Positions 19,891 through 28,249 of a stretch of DNA of 64,000 nt are shown here, one piece after another. The position numbers and the translations under genes are program-made. Each line of letters begins with the position of its first letter. Within the stretch, counting starts at the first letter, position 1. The notes below the pieces were generated by a model. The model saw only the letters and a list, made by a program, of their open reading frames with translations, was not told the DNA's origin and ran no database searches. The stretch comes from JABDKH01 sp963768565 (GTDB taxonomy: Bacteria; Bacteroidota; Rhodothermia; Rhodothermales; JABDKH01): positions 124,001 to 188,000 of the forward strand of contig CAVYIO010000015.1 of assembly GCA_963768565.1 (NCBI GenBank), in the 5' to 3' direction.

Positions 19891-19930
19891 AAGATTGCCA
19901 CGCTCCCTTCGGGATCTCGCAATGACGATT
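19891..19930. repeat. Dispersed REP-like element, copy c
   Basis: AAGATTGCCACGCTCCCTTC followed by GGGATCTCGCAATGACG. It has the same flanks (ATTGC, GCAATGAC) and GC-rich centre as copy a at 16681. Confidence 0.5.
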
Positions 19931-19935
19931 CCCTG

Positions 19936-20008
19936 GCCGGGAGCTCGCGAGGACAGCTTCTCACGCCGGGAGCTCGCGAGGACAGTTTCTCGCTCCTGGA
20001 GCTCGCAC
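19936..20008. repeat. 29-bp tandem repeat, ~2.6 copies
   Basis: The unit begins GCCGGGAGCTCGCGAGGACA. GGGAG recurs at 19939 and 19968, with a diverged third copy at 19997, giving a 29-base period without spacers. It is therefore not a CRISPR array. Confidence 0.75.
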
Positions 20009-20130
20009 CAAGGGGTCCGTCGGGGCCGGTTCTCCGTAGTGGTCTCTCCTTCGTTCTGGATGCGAATTATATACTTTCCAGGAAGCTCAAAGAGTGCTAT
20101 CGTATTCCGTGGTAGCATCGAAGAGGTCAC

Positions 20131-20571
20131 ATGAAGGAAGATCCTCGACAGCACCCGTTGTGGATGCGCGAGTTTGACCATACGGCGGACCTGGGGGTCG
20201 AGGTCGAAGCATCAAACATTGAACAGCTGTTCGAGCGGACGGCGTACGCCATGTTCTGGCTGATCGCCGATGTGGATGATGTGGAATCCGATGTCTCCAT
20301 CCCCATCCAGATCGACGCGGGAGACGTCGACGCGCTGATGGTAGCCTGGCTTTCCGAGCTCAACTACCGGCACCAGGTGGACGGCCTCGTATTCTCCCGT
20401 TTTCAGGTGACGCAGATCTCCGATTTTTCTCTACAGGGCACGGCGATCGGCGAGGGCATTTCGGGGGGTCGGCCGCGGGTCTTCGGCGAAATAAAAGCGG
20501 TGACCTATCACGATCTTCAGGTTGGCTGCGACGGCGAACGGTGCAGGGCACGAGTGATCTTCGATATTTGA
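20131..20571 (+). CDS. Archease
   Basis: 146 residues, the normal length for archease. It opens with the hallmark FDHTADLGVEVEA and has EQLFERTAYAMFWLIAD, a central LMVAWLSELNYRHQVDGLVF segment and C-terminal GEIKAVTYHDLQV, with the metal-binding acidic residues of the family. Archease activates the RtcB ligase by promoting guanylylation and multiple turnover. The rtcB gene follows 13 bp downstream, which makes the assignment very secure. Confidence 0.95.
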   Translation: MKEDPRQHPLWMREFDHTADLGVEVEASNIEQLFERTAYAMFWLIADVDDVESDVSIPIQIDAGDVDALMVAWLSELNYRHQVDGLVFSRFQVTQISDFSLQGTAIGEGISGGRPRVFGEIKAVTYHDLQVGCDGERCRARVIFDI

Positions 20572-20584
20572 TGGCCGTACCGAT

Positions 20585-22027
20585 ATGAAGCAGGTTCAAA
20601 TCAGACAGATAGAGCCGTACCTGTGGGAGATCCCCAGGTCGGGTGACATGATCGTGCCCGCGCGCATCTATGCGACCAAGAGAATGATGCGCGACATCCT
20701 CAAAGACCGGGCTGCCGAGCAGGCAAAGAACGTTGCGCATTTGCCAGGGATCGTGAAGGCGTCACTGGCGATGCCTGACATTCACTGGGGGTACGGATTT
20801 CCGATTGGCGGAGTGGCCGCGTTTGATGCGAATGATGGAGTGATTTCGCCCGGAGGCGTCGGCTACGACATCAATTGTGGTGTTCGTCTGATGGCCTCGA
20901 ATCTGCAGCGAAGCGATGTCGTTGAGGTTCTGCACCCGATCGTGAATCAGCTCTTCAAGTGGGTGCCGACGGGTGTCGGATCGGCTGGAGCGCTGCGGGT
21001 CTCCGTCCCGGAGCTCCAAAAGGCGGCAGTTGATGGAGCGCGATGGGCCGTCGGAGAAGGGTATGGATCGGCGGACGACCTGGCGTTCATTGAGGAGAAT
21101 GGTCAGATCGACGGTGCAGATGTCTCGGCCATCTCGCACCGTGCGTGGAAGCGGGGAGCGCCTCAACTCGGCACTCTCGGTTCGGGCAATCACTTTCTGG
21201 AGTTCGGATATGTGGATGAAGTATTCGACGAAACGGCCGCCGCTGCACTCGGACTCCAGCTCGACCAGGTGACACTCATCATCCACACGGGCTCGCGGGG
21301 ATTCGGACATCAGACCTGTGAGGACAATCTCTCCGTCATGGACGGTGCCATGCGGAAGTACGGCATTAAACTGCCGGACCGACAGCTGGCCTGCGCGCCG
21401 ATTCGGTCGGCGGAAGGGCAGAGGTATCTGGGAGCCATGAACTGTGCAGTCAATTTTGCTTTTGCGAACCGACAGATCATTGCTCACAATGCTCGGCGCG
21501 CGTTCTGCGAAGCGCTCGGGATCGGTGAGGCAGAACTTGGTCTTCGCACGGTATATGAAGTTGCTCACAACATCGCGAAGTTCGAAAGTCACGTCATCGA
21601 TGGTGAGGCAAGGGATGTGTGTGTTCATCGCAAGGGTGCGACACGTGCATTCGGTCCCGGCAGCGCCTCCGTCCCCGACCGGTACCGGTCTGTTGGACAA
21701 CCCGTACTGGTTCCGGGGGACATGGGGAGGTACTCCTACGTGCTTGTTGGAACGGAGCGGGCAATGCGAGACACGTTCGGGAGCACGTGCCACGGCGCTG
21801 GGCGCCAGATGAGCCGTCGCAAAGCCGCGAAGACCGCGCAGCATCGTGATATCAAGGCCGAGCTGGAGGAGCGGGGCATCGTTGTCAGGGGTGCCAGTCG
21901 CCGGACGATCAACGAAGAGCTTCCGGAGGCGTACAAGGACGTGGCGGAGGTGGTCGAAACGTGCCAGATGGCCGGTATCTCCAAAAAGGTGGCGAGGCTG
22001 ATCCCTCTCGGCTGCATCAAGGGCTAG
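20585..22027 (+). CDS. rtcB: RNA-splicing/repair ligase RtcB
   Basis: 480 residues. All RtcB landmarks are present: PDIHWGYGFPIGG, SPGGVGYDINCGVRLM (metal-binding Cys), GTLGSGNHFLEF, HTGSRGFGHQ, NCAVNFAFANRQIIAHN, and the catalytic guanylylated His in GSTCHGAGRQMSRRKA. It joins 2',3'-cyclic phosphate or 3'-phosphate RNA ends to 5'-OH ends using GTP and Mn2+. In bacteria this usually serves RNA repair, for example after toxin cleavage of tRNA or rRNA. It is co-transcribed with archease. No RtcA cyclase or RtcR regulator is present nearby. Confidence 0.97.
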   Translation: MKQVQIRQIEPYLWEIPRSGDMIVPARIYATKRMMRDILKDRAAEQAKNVAHLPGIVKASLAMPDIHWGYGFPIGGVAAFDANDGVISPGGVGYDINCGVRLMASNLQRSDVVEVLHPIVNQLFKWVPTGVGSAGALRVSVPELQKAAVDGARWAVGEGYGSADDLAFIEENGQIDGADVSAISHRAWKRGAPQLGTLGSGNHFLEFGYVDEVFDETAAAALGLQLDQVTLIIHTGSRGFGHQTCEDNLSVMDGAMRKYGIKLPDRQLACAPIRSAEGQRYLGAMNCAVNFAFANRQIIAHNARRAFCEALGIGEAELGLRTVYEVAHNIAKFESHVIDGEARDVCVHRKGATRAFGPGSASVPDRYRSVGQPVLVPGDMGRYSYVLVGTERAMRDTFGSTCHGAGRQMSRRKAAKTAQHRDIKAELEERGIVVRGASRRTINEELPEAYKDVAEVVETCQMAGISKKVARLIPLGCIKG

Positions 22028-22080
22028 ATATTCCGGTATATTGCGGTAGACCCGTGTAACCCCCGAGAGCTTGAGTAACC

Positions 22081-22596
22081 ATGCCTGGACAACGTCTTTC
22101 CGTCTTTCTGATATGCTTTGTCGTGCTCCCGTTCACGTCCCGGGTGGCAGCACAGCCCCACGCTGCGTCCGGCGATGCCGCGGCGGAGCATCTGGGAGCA
22201 CTTATTGACACCTGGCATGCAGCAGCCGGTGCCGCGGACGCAGAAACGTACTTCGGGCTTATGGCGGATGACGCCATCTACATTGGAACCGAAGCCGGCG
22301 AAAGATGGACCAAGCCGGAATTCGTCGAGTTCGGGAAGCCCTATTTCGACCGTGGCTCCGCGTGGGACTTCACCTCCACGACCCGGCACATCTACATGTC
22401 TGATGACGGTCAGATCGCATGGTTCGAAGAGCTTCTGGATACGTGGATGGGCGTGTGTGCGGGCTCCGGGGTGCTTCAGAAGACCGCCGACGGATGGAAG
22501 TTCAAACACTACCACCTGTCGGTTACGGTGCCGAACGACCTGATAAACGAGTTCATCGATCTGGTCAAGTCGGGCGCGAAAGAGACTCACGAGTGA
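22081..22596 (+). CDS. Exported SnoaL/NTF2-like protein (DUF4440-type)
   Basis: 171 residues. An N-terminal signal peptide (LSVFLICFVVLPFTSRVAAQ) is followed by a single NTF2-like fold: HLGALIDTWHAAAGAADAET, YFGLMADDAIYIGTEAGERW, FVEFGKPYFDRG, and a closing VLQKTADGWKFKHYHLSVTV. This matches periplasmic DUF4440/SnoaL-like proteins of unknown substrate. It starts 53 bp after rtcB on the same strand, with no clear terminator between. Confidence 0.8.
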   Translation: MPGQRLSVFLICFVVLPFTSRVAAQPHAASGDAAAEHLGALIDTWHAAAGAADAETYFGLMADDAIYIGTEAGERWTKPEFVEFGKPYFDRGSAWDFTSTTRHIYMSDDGQIAWFEELLDTWMGVCAGSGVLQKTADGWKFKHYHLSVTVPNDLINEFIDLVKSGAKETHE

Positions 22597-22614
22597 TCCG
22601 GGTCGTTGACAATC

Positions 22615-23275
22615 ATGTCATGTAATCAGTGCATCGGGGTCGAGGAAGAATTCAACCCGGCGATTGCCCGGCGGCAGCTGAAGCGCTACCTCCGGCGTGG
22701 ACCCAAGCGAACCACGGCATGGCTGATCCAGGCGATACTCGATCGCGGAATCGTCGAACCCAGCCTTCTCGATATCGGCGGTGGCGTTGGAGAAATCCAG
22801 CATGAGCTCGCGGCATTGGGGGCCGGTGCTGTAACGAGTGTGGACGCATCGTCCGCATATCTCGAACAGTCGAAACGTGAGGCAGAGCGGCGCGGCTATC
22901 GAGATCGAGCAAAGTATCTGTTTGCGGGGTTTACGGATGTGCACCGAGAGGTCGACGTCGGCGGATGTCGTGACGCTGGACCGCGTGATCTGCTGCTTCG
23001 ATAACGTCGACGACCTCGTTGACCTATCGGTCGCGAAGGCAACGCGGCTGTACGGGCTGGTCTATCCGCGAGAGTCGTGGTGGACGGCGTTGGGCTTTCG
23101 CTCGATCAACCTGGTTCAACGCTTGCGCCGTGCACACTTCCGTGTATACCTGCACCCGAGCGAGCGCGTTGATGCGATGATCACCCGGGCTGGTTTCAAG
23201 AGCGTGTTTCATCGAAACAGCTTTCTGTGGCAGGTGGTGCTGTACGAAGCTGTCGTTGGCCAGGAGGTGGGGTAG
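22615..23275 (+). CDS. SAM-dependent methyltransferase (frameshifted)
   Basis: The first ~115 codons encode the SAM-binding core: SLLDIGGGVGEIQHELA (motif I) and VTSVDASSAYLEQSKREA (motif II acidic end). Similarity then continues in another frame with VVTLDRVICCFDNVDDL, YPRESWWTALGFRSINL and a C-terminal substrate-side segment to VVLYEAVVGQEVG. The frame change lies near 22960-22980. ATG 22615 was chosen over the TTG at 22606. The fold is class I; the substrate cannot be inferred. It could be a real pseudogene, but the rest is well preserved, so a sequencing indel is as likely. Confidence 0.75.
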
Positions 23276-23365
23276 CGCCCTGCCAAACACTTTCTCGTGG
23301 GTTGGTGCACACACCGGACGTGCGGACCTGGAGGACACATCTCCGTTTAATGATGTATATAAAAC

Positions 23366-23401
23366 TTGACATGAAGTCAAATGTATATTACATTATGTCA
23401 A
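23366..23401 (+). promoter_or_regulatory. Promoter with overlapping inverted repeats (probable XRE operator)
   Basis: A -35 like TTGACA (23366-23371) is spaced 17 bp from TACATT (23389-23394). Both elements are embedded in inverted repeats: TTGACATGAAGTCAA (23366-23380) and TTACATTATGTCAA (23388-23401), which share TTGAC half-sites. A good ribosome-binding site, AGGAG at 23418, precedes the next gene. The layout suggests autoregulation by the XRE protein encoded by the second gene. Confidence 0.6.
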
Positions 23402-23429
23402 TCTTGTTTTACACATCAGGAGAACGCCG

Positions 23430-23867
23430 ATGGAACAGTCTTACGCAGAAAAGAGCGCCTGGGTAATGCTGGCAACGCTTCTTGCGGCATTTGGTTGGTA
23501 TTTCTACAGCCATGGCGGAGCGTTGATGGCGGGCTCGCTCACATTCGGCGATATGTTGGGGGCCATGATCGGCCTCGTGGTGCTGATCGTTGTCGTCGAG
23601 GTGACCTTTCATGTCATGCTCGGCATCGAAGCCGCACACGACAGCAGGCTCTCCGAGTTGACTGAAACGGACGAACGGGACGATCTGATTGACGTCAAGT
23701 CCGAACGATTTGCGAGCTACATCCTGAGCTCCGGAGCAATCGGCGGCATCTTCAGTGCAGCCTTTCTCAGTCCCGTACTGACGGCGCACGTACTGCTCCT
23801 GACACTGGTGACTGCTGAGGTAGTGAAGCTTGTTTCGCAACTCGCATACTATCGCCGGGGTGTCTGA
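23430..23867 (+). CDS. Membrane protein paired with XRE regulator
   Basis: 145 residues with four predicted helices: WVMLATLLAAFGWYFYSHGG, MLGAMIGLVVLIVVVEVTFH, ILSSGAIGGIFSAAFLS, VLTAHVLLLTLVTAEVVKLV. A charged cytosolic loop (LSELTETDERDDLIDVKSER) lies between helices 2 and 3. AGGAG lies 7 bases before ATG 23430. Two-gene cassettes of a small four-helix membrane protein followed by a YozG-like XRE repressor are common in many phyla; their function is unknown. Confidence 0.8.
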   Translation: MEQSYAEKSAWVMLATLLAAFGWYFYSHGGALMAGSLTFGDMLGAMIGLVVLIVVVEVTFHVMLGIEAAHDSRLSELTETDERDDLIDVKSERFASYILSSGAIGGIFSAAFLSPVLTAHVLLLTLVTAEVVKLVSQLAYYRRGV

Positions 23868-23868
23868 T

Positions 23869-24084
23869 ATGGGAAAGACCGCTGTACGGAATCAGATCCG
23901 AAAGCTCAGATTCGAGCACGGCGAAATGACGCAGGCGGAGCTGGCGCGCCGAATCGGTGTAACGCGGCAGACGGTCGTCGCCATCGAGAATGAGAAGTAC
24001 TCGCCCTCGCTCGAGGTTGCGTTTCGAATCGCGCGGGTGTTCGGAGTGCCCCTCGAGAGCGCCTTTCGATATGAGGCAACCTGA
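23869..24084 (+). CDS. XRE-family transcriptional regulator (YozG-like)
   Basis: 71 residues, almost entirely a helix-turn-helix domain: VRNQIRKLRFEHGEMTQAEL, ARRIGVTRQTVVAIENEKY, SPSLEVAFRIARVFGVPLES. It starts one base after the stop codon of the membrane protein gene, which implies coupled translation. It very likely binds the TTGAC-type inverted repeats in the promoter at 23366-23401. Confidence 0.92.
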   Translation: MGKTAVRNQIRKLRFEHGEMTQAELARRIGVTRQTVVAIENEKYSPSLEVAFRIARVFGVPLESAFRYEAT

Positions 24085-24210
24085 GACGAAACGCCAGGGC
24101 CGCTTTGAGCGAAGGCCCGTACCGATCAGGGATTTGACTCGCATCTGCCTGCGCACCTCGATAGTTTGCACGCGGGAATCATCAGTCTGCTACAGATACG
24201 GTACGGAGCT

Positions 24211-24711
24211 ATGTGCAGTCGCCTCAGTTCTCTGGCAATCGTTCTATTGCTGACAGTCGGCCCGGCCGCCGCTCAGCTCGACGGGCTCGAACAGATATCG
24301 AGCCTCGCGCGCGTGGGGCGCTTCGGTGTTGTCGTCGACGTCGAGGCCACAGCTACACTTGCCGCGAATCCGGCCCTAGACGCATCGACTCTGCGGGCGC
24401 TTCTGGGGGATCGGATCGCAGCCGTGAGTGGCCGTCGGCCGTCCATGGATCCACTTGAGACCGGGCACCCGTACGTCTATGTGCATATCAACGCAATCGA
24501 TGTCGCTGACGGGCTCGTTCCGTTTGCGGTGAATGCATCGTTTATCCAGGAAGGCCGTCTGGCTTCGGGAGGGGGTCCCATCAACATGACAACGTGGGAA
24601 TCAGGGTCCGTCGGACTGGTTTCGCACGATCGCATTCGGGCAATTGCCGAAACAGCGCTGGGGTTGGTTGAGGAGTTTGCCGGGGATCTTCTGATGGCAG
24701 GTGACGGATAG
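24211..24711 (+). CDS. Exported protein of unknown function
   Basis: 166 residues. ATG 24211 follows a GGAG motif, and a signal peptide (LSSLAIVLLLTVGPAAAQ) is evident. The mature part begins LDGLEQISSLARVGRFGVVV and contains VYVHINAIDV and WESGSVGLVSHDRIRAIAET, with an alternating beta/helix pattern. The AETALGLVEEFAGDLLMA end resembles periplasmic proteins of DUF-type with unknown role. No catalytic signature is visible. It is followed by a ~300-bp gap before the toroid gene pair. Confidence 0.65.
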   Translation: MCSRLSSLAIVLLLTVGPAAAQLDGLEQISSLARVGRFGVVVDVEATATLAANPALDASTLRALLGDRIAAVSGRRPSMDPLETGHPYVYVHINAIDVADGLVPFAVNASFIQEGRLASGGGPINMTTWESGSVGLVSHDRIRAIAETALGLVEEFAGDLLMAGDG

Positions 24712-25010
24712 CAGCACGGCGCGAAAGGATGCCCCCGGGCGTTTCAGGGGCGATTCTGATGCTTTTGGCGCTGTGAGGCCGTCGCTCCGATCGCCCGTCG
24801 ATCTCGAGGACGCGACGTCCGGTTTTGTACGCGCACACAATAAGCGAACCGGGCACGTCGTTAGTATTCGCACAGCCACACAGCTCAGGCGCCGACGACT
24901 GCAGCGTTCCGTTCGCTGTCCGAGATCGTGAGCGAGGCACATCAGTAGCAGGTCGATCGGCGCACCCGGAGGTCACATCCGTATTGTTCAATCAGACTCA
25001 GGATGGACCC
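24712..25010 (+). other. Spacer before the toroid gene pair
   Basis: I see no gene, RNA or strong terminator. Open frames cross it, but their translations are low-complexity and continue the downstream frame without similarity. Confidence 0.4.
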
Positions 25011-26282
25011 ATGTATCCAAACAAATTCGAGAGGCCCTTCGCACTTGTGGCGCTGGTTGTCCTCGGTCTTTTCGTCATCGTGGCGGGATCGAGGATTGTC
25101 AGAGCGTTGGGCACGTCAGCCGCGCCTTCTTCGGTAGAAATGCACGAGGACGGCGTGAAGCCGATACCCGGCTATGTCCGCACGGGACTCGACTGGCTGG
25201 CCGCGGCACAATTTCAGAATGGCGGCTGGGGGGCGGGTAGCCACTCGGCCCAGAATGTTCGAGACCCGCACGCGGTGCAAGTCGACCCTGCCACGACGGC
25301 ATTCGCAGCGATGGCCCTGATGCGTTCCGGCAGCACCGTATACTCGGGCTCCTATCAGAAGAACATCCGGTTGGCGCTGGGCAATTTGCTCGAGATCGTG
25401 GAGGCAAGTTCTCAGAACAGCGGCCAGATCACCAGCATTTCCGGAACGCAGCCCCAGGCGAAGCTGGGCCACAATATTGACGTGTCCATGACCGCGCAAT
25501 TCTTCGCACGGGTATTGCCGACGTTGAAGCGAACGGATCGGCTGAAGGCGCGCGTGGAGAAAGGCCTGGACAAGTGCCTCCGAAAACTGGAGATGGCTCA
25601 ACAGGCCGATGGCAGCTGGAATGAGGCGGGCTGGGCGCCGGTGTTGCAGTCGGCCGTGGCAAATGGTGCGCTGGAGATGGCGGCTTCCGCAGGGCGCGAG
25701 GTCAACCAGGAAGCGCTGGACCGGTCCCGGCGATATCAGAAGAACAATGTTGACAGTGAGTCCGGTGACGTGAAGACGGATGCGGCGGCGGGTGTCTCGT
25801 TGTACTCTATCGCGAGCAGTCAGAGGGCGTCGGCTCCGGCGGCACGGGATGCGATGGAGCGAATCAAGGAAGCCAAGAAGAGGGGCGAGCTGGAAGAGGA
25901 TGCGGATGTGACCGTCGACAATCTGCGGAAGGCGGGATTTGGCGAGCGGCGAGCGGAAGAGCTTTTTGATTCCTATCGTCAGAATGAGGCGACGAAAAAG
26001 CTGCTGAGCGATGAGCGTGTTCTGTCCGGGTTCGGCAACAACGGCGGCGAGGAATTCCTGAGCTACATGATGGCCAGTGAATCACTTGTAGTTACAGGAG
26101 ATAACGAGTGGGATAAATGGCACACTCGCATGAATAAGCTCTTTGAACGCGTCCAGAACCAGGACGGCAGCTGGAGCGGTCATCATTGCATCACGAGCCC
26201 GGTATTTTGCACCGCGGCGGTGATCCTGACGATGACGGCGGATCGCGACGCCGACTTCCTCCGCAACAAGAAGAAGGGCTAA
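25011..26282 (+). CDS. Membrane-anchored alpha/alpha-toroid (squalene-hopene cyclase-like) protein
   Basis: 423 residues. An N-terminal anchor helix (PFALVALVVLGLFVIVAGSR) puts the rest outside the cytoplasm. The body has repeated helix pairs with QW-like motifs: LAAAQFQNGGWGAG, LEMAQQADGSWNEAGW and VQNQDGSWSGHH, the signature of prenyltransferase/terpene-cyclase toroids. The cyclase acid motif DxDD is not seen, so hopene synthesis is unlikely. A charged helical insertion (about residues 280-350) interrupts the toroid. It is followed 4 bp later by a second toroid lipoprotein. Families of this kind are known mainly from genome annotation, and the role is unknown. Confidence 0.75.
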   Translation: MYPNKFERPFALVALVVLGLFVIVAGSRIVRALGTSAAPSSVEMHEDGVKPIPGYVRTGLDWLAAAQFQNGGWGAGSHSAQNVRDPHAVQVDPATTAFAAMALMRSGSTVYSGSYQKNIRLALGNLLEIVEASSQNSGQITSISGTQPQAKLGHNIDVSMTAQFFARVLPTLKRTDRLKARVEKGLDKCLRKLEMAQQADGSWNEAGWAPVLQSAVANGALEMAASAGREVNQEALDRSRRYQKNNVDSESGDVKTDAAAGVSLYSIASSQRASAPAARDAMERIKEAKKRGELEEDADVTVDNLRKAGFGERRAEELFDSYRQNEATKKLLSDERVLSGFGNNGGEEFLSYMMASESLVVTGDNEWDKWHTRMNKLFERVQNQDGSWSGHHCITSPVFCTAAVILTMTADRDADFLRNKKKG

Positions 26283-26286
26283 GCTG

Positions 26287-27478
26287 ATGGCCGGTCTACG
26301 AATCAAACCCCGCTTGCTCGCGGCCGTGCTCGGTGTTGGCACGGTCGTGGGCGCGGCGGGGCTGGCTGGATGCGGATCCTCCGACCTCGACGAGCGGGGG
26401 CAGCTACTCCGCACCACAGCGGAGTATCTGTGGACGCAGCAGGGCGAGGACGGGGGTTGGCACAGCGAAACCCACGGCCTGCTCCGCGGCGGCGAAACAT
26501 GGACGCCCTTCGTCGCTCACTATCTGTTTCAGATACCGGATTCGATCTTTCTCTGCTCCCGTCAGTCGGCGGGAGCACGCGCTGCAGTTCATCCGGGAGC
26601 ACGCGACCGATGCGGGCATTCTGGGAATCAGCGATCCTACGGTTCTTGAGTACCCGAACTATGCCACTTCCTACGCGCTCCGCGTCCTGAAGCTATGGGG
26701 AGCACCGTCTGACAGTACGCTGATCCGGAAGATGGCCCGGTACCTACACGGACAACAGTATGACGAATTGAGGGGTATCGGAGCGGAGCACCCGGCGTAT
26801 GGAGCCTGGGGCTTCGGCGAGACATCTCTCCCGGTCGGCCAGGTGGGCCACATTGATCTGTCCCACACCCGACGAGTTCTTGAGGCGCTCGCATCAACAG
26901 GAGTACGAGGGGAGCACGAAATGAAAGTGCAGCGATTCCTGGCCATGCTCCAGAAGCATCCGTCTGACACGCGACCGCAACCCGGTGCCAATCAGGGCGA
27001 CAGGCGCCCTCCGTACGACGGGGGATTCTACGCCTCGACCGTCACGGTTGGACTGAACAAGGGCGGCGCCGTGACGGACAGCCTCGGCCTGTCCTACTAC
27101 CCGAGCTATTCGACCACCACCTGCGACGGAGTTCTGACACTCCTCGCGGCGGGCGTGCCGGCAGACGACGAGCGTGTCAGGCGTGCAGCGGAATGGTTGT
27201 CGATGCATACCGACCTTACGGTCGTACAGGGCATTCCGGAAAATCCGTCGCAATGGCAACACGTGATGTTCTACTACCACTTGCTGGTTCGCAGCGAAGC
27301 GAACACGGCACTCGGGATCGGTGGCACGTGGCCGGATGACATGCTGGCCCTGCTAGCCGATCGTCAACGCCCCGACGGTTCATTCAGCAATCCGGGAGGA
27401 GCGCCGAACAAAGAGGACGACCCGATCCTGGCGACCACGATGGTCGTCGGCACACTGCTTAACGCGCACCGCCACTAG
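26287..27478 (+). CDS. Toroid-fold lipoprotein (prenyltransferase/squalene-oxidase repeat), frameshifted
   Basis: The start at 26287 gives a lipoprotein signal with lipobox GLAGC, then TTAEYLWTQQGEDGGWHSET (QW-like) and GGETWTPFVAHYLFQIPDS. The frame then changes near 26545-26570; the rest continues in the next frame as HALQFIREHATDAGILGISD, YATSYALRVLKLWG, SYYPSYSTTTCDGVLTLLAA and ADRQRPDGSFSNPGG to the stop at 27478. Corrected length is about 396 residues. Together with the preceding anchored toroid it forms a two-gene extracytoplasmic module. A catalytic centre is not evident, so binding or scaffolding are possible roles. Confidence 0.72.
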
Positions 27479-27568
27479 CCGGTCGCCGGCGACGCTGACT
27501 CTACCAGCTCGGCGAGCAACGCCATCCCGATCAAGGGAACGACGAATATGGTTTGCGGCAAGCGACAC

Positions 27569-27910
27569 TCAGGGCAAGACGCTTATCTGAGTCATCTGAA
27601 TGTTCGGTCCTTCAACCTCGACCGTGAAACGGACCGAGTCTCCCGCCGCGATACCCGTGGCCAGCGAAGTATCTCTCAGGGCGAAAGGCATCTTCATGGC
27701 TGACATGAAACCGGGCATGTCTTCGTGGTCGACGACGACATATTTCCGATTGGGCAGCACAGACATGACGAGTCCCTGCCCTTCAAACGTCGCCACTTCG
27801 ATGTCGGCGGTCGAGGTGGAATCGGCCGAAGCCGCGGAGGAGTCTTTGTCGGACGTGCAGCCGACAGCAAATCCGGTAATGATCAGAAGCGAGCAGAAAA
27901 GAAGACGCAT
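27569..27910 (-). CDS. CusF-like copper-binding lipoprotein
   Basis: 113 residues. A lipoprotein signal with lipobox FAVGC is followed by a Ser/Ala/Asp linker. The ~75-residue beta-barrel then reads GQGLVMSVLPNRKYVVVDHE, MPGFMSAMKMPFALRD and GDSVRFTVEVEG. The His and paired Met residues (DHEDMPGFMSAMKMPF) are the Cu(I) ligand pattern of the CusF/copper-binding domain. It is likely a periplasmic or outer-membrane copper chaperone. No efflux pump genes are adjacent. Confidence 0.85.
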   Translation of the reverse strand: MRLLFCSLLIITGFAVGCTSDKDSSAASADSTSTADIEVATFEGQGLVMSVLPNRKYVVVDHEDMPGFMSAMKMPFALRDTSLATGIAAGDSVRFTVEVEGPNIQMTQISVLP

Positions 27911-28066
27911 GGGTACCGGTTGGCTTGTTCTTGTGTCGGCGGCTTGAACGCCCGACTCACATAATTGTTAGCCACTCGCCACCGTCGCGAATCTCGACGC
28001 GCTCGAGAATCAGAATGGCTGTGGATGTGGCGCAGTTCGGCACCTTCATCATTTCATCGCCGGCGC

Positions 28067-28249
28067 TCACACTGGCTTCCGTACGTGACGGTCTTGAGCG
28101 TCGATGACTCGACAGCGGAGGCAGAAGCAACCGGCGGGACCGTGTACCATCCGCCGACGGCGATTGACGGACCGGGAGGCGGCAGGTTTTCGGTGATTGC
28201 AGACCCGACGGGCGCAGCCATCGGATTGTTCGAGCGCCAGACCGCCTAG
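28067..28249 (+). pseudogene. Remnant of a glyoxalase/VOC-family protein (C-terminal part only)
   Basis: About 60 codons encode SHWLPYVTVLSVDDSTAEA, GGTVYHPPTAIDGPGGGRF and DPTGAAIGLFERQ, the C-terminal beta-alpha-beta module of VOC dioxygenase-type proteins. No in-frame start or first half was found upstream, in any frame. It ends at 28249, overlapping the stop of the ABC exporter gene on the opposite strand by 4 bases. Probably a truncated gene. Confidence 0.55.

Larger units (their letters stand above)
19801..20130. other. Spacer with repeats upstream of archease
   Basis: No gene is supported. It contains a REP-like copy (19891-19930) and a 29-bp tandem repeat (19936-20008). An AT-rich GAATTATATACTTT segment near 20065 is a plausible -10 region for the archease-rtcB unit. 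Confidence 0.6.

Noticed and set aside
19936..20008. Possible CRISPR array
   Set aside because: The 29-bp units are directly tandem, with no spacers, only ~2.6 copies and no cas genes.
20762..21844. 360-codon open frame on the minus strand
   Set aside because: Antisense to rtcB, whose conserved motifs are complete on the plus strand.
24825..25010. N-terminal extension of the first toroid protein
   Set aside because: Residues before MYPNKF lack conserved or signal features; the anchor helix begins just after ATG 25011.
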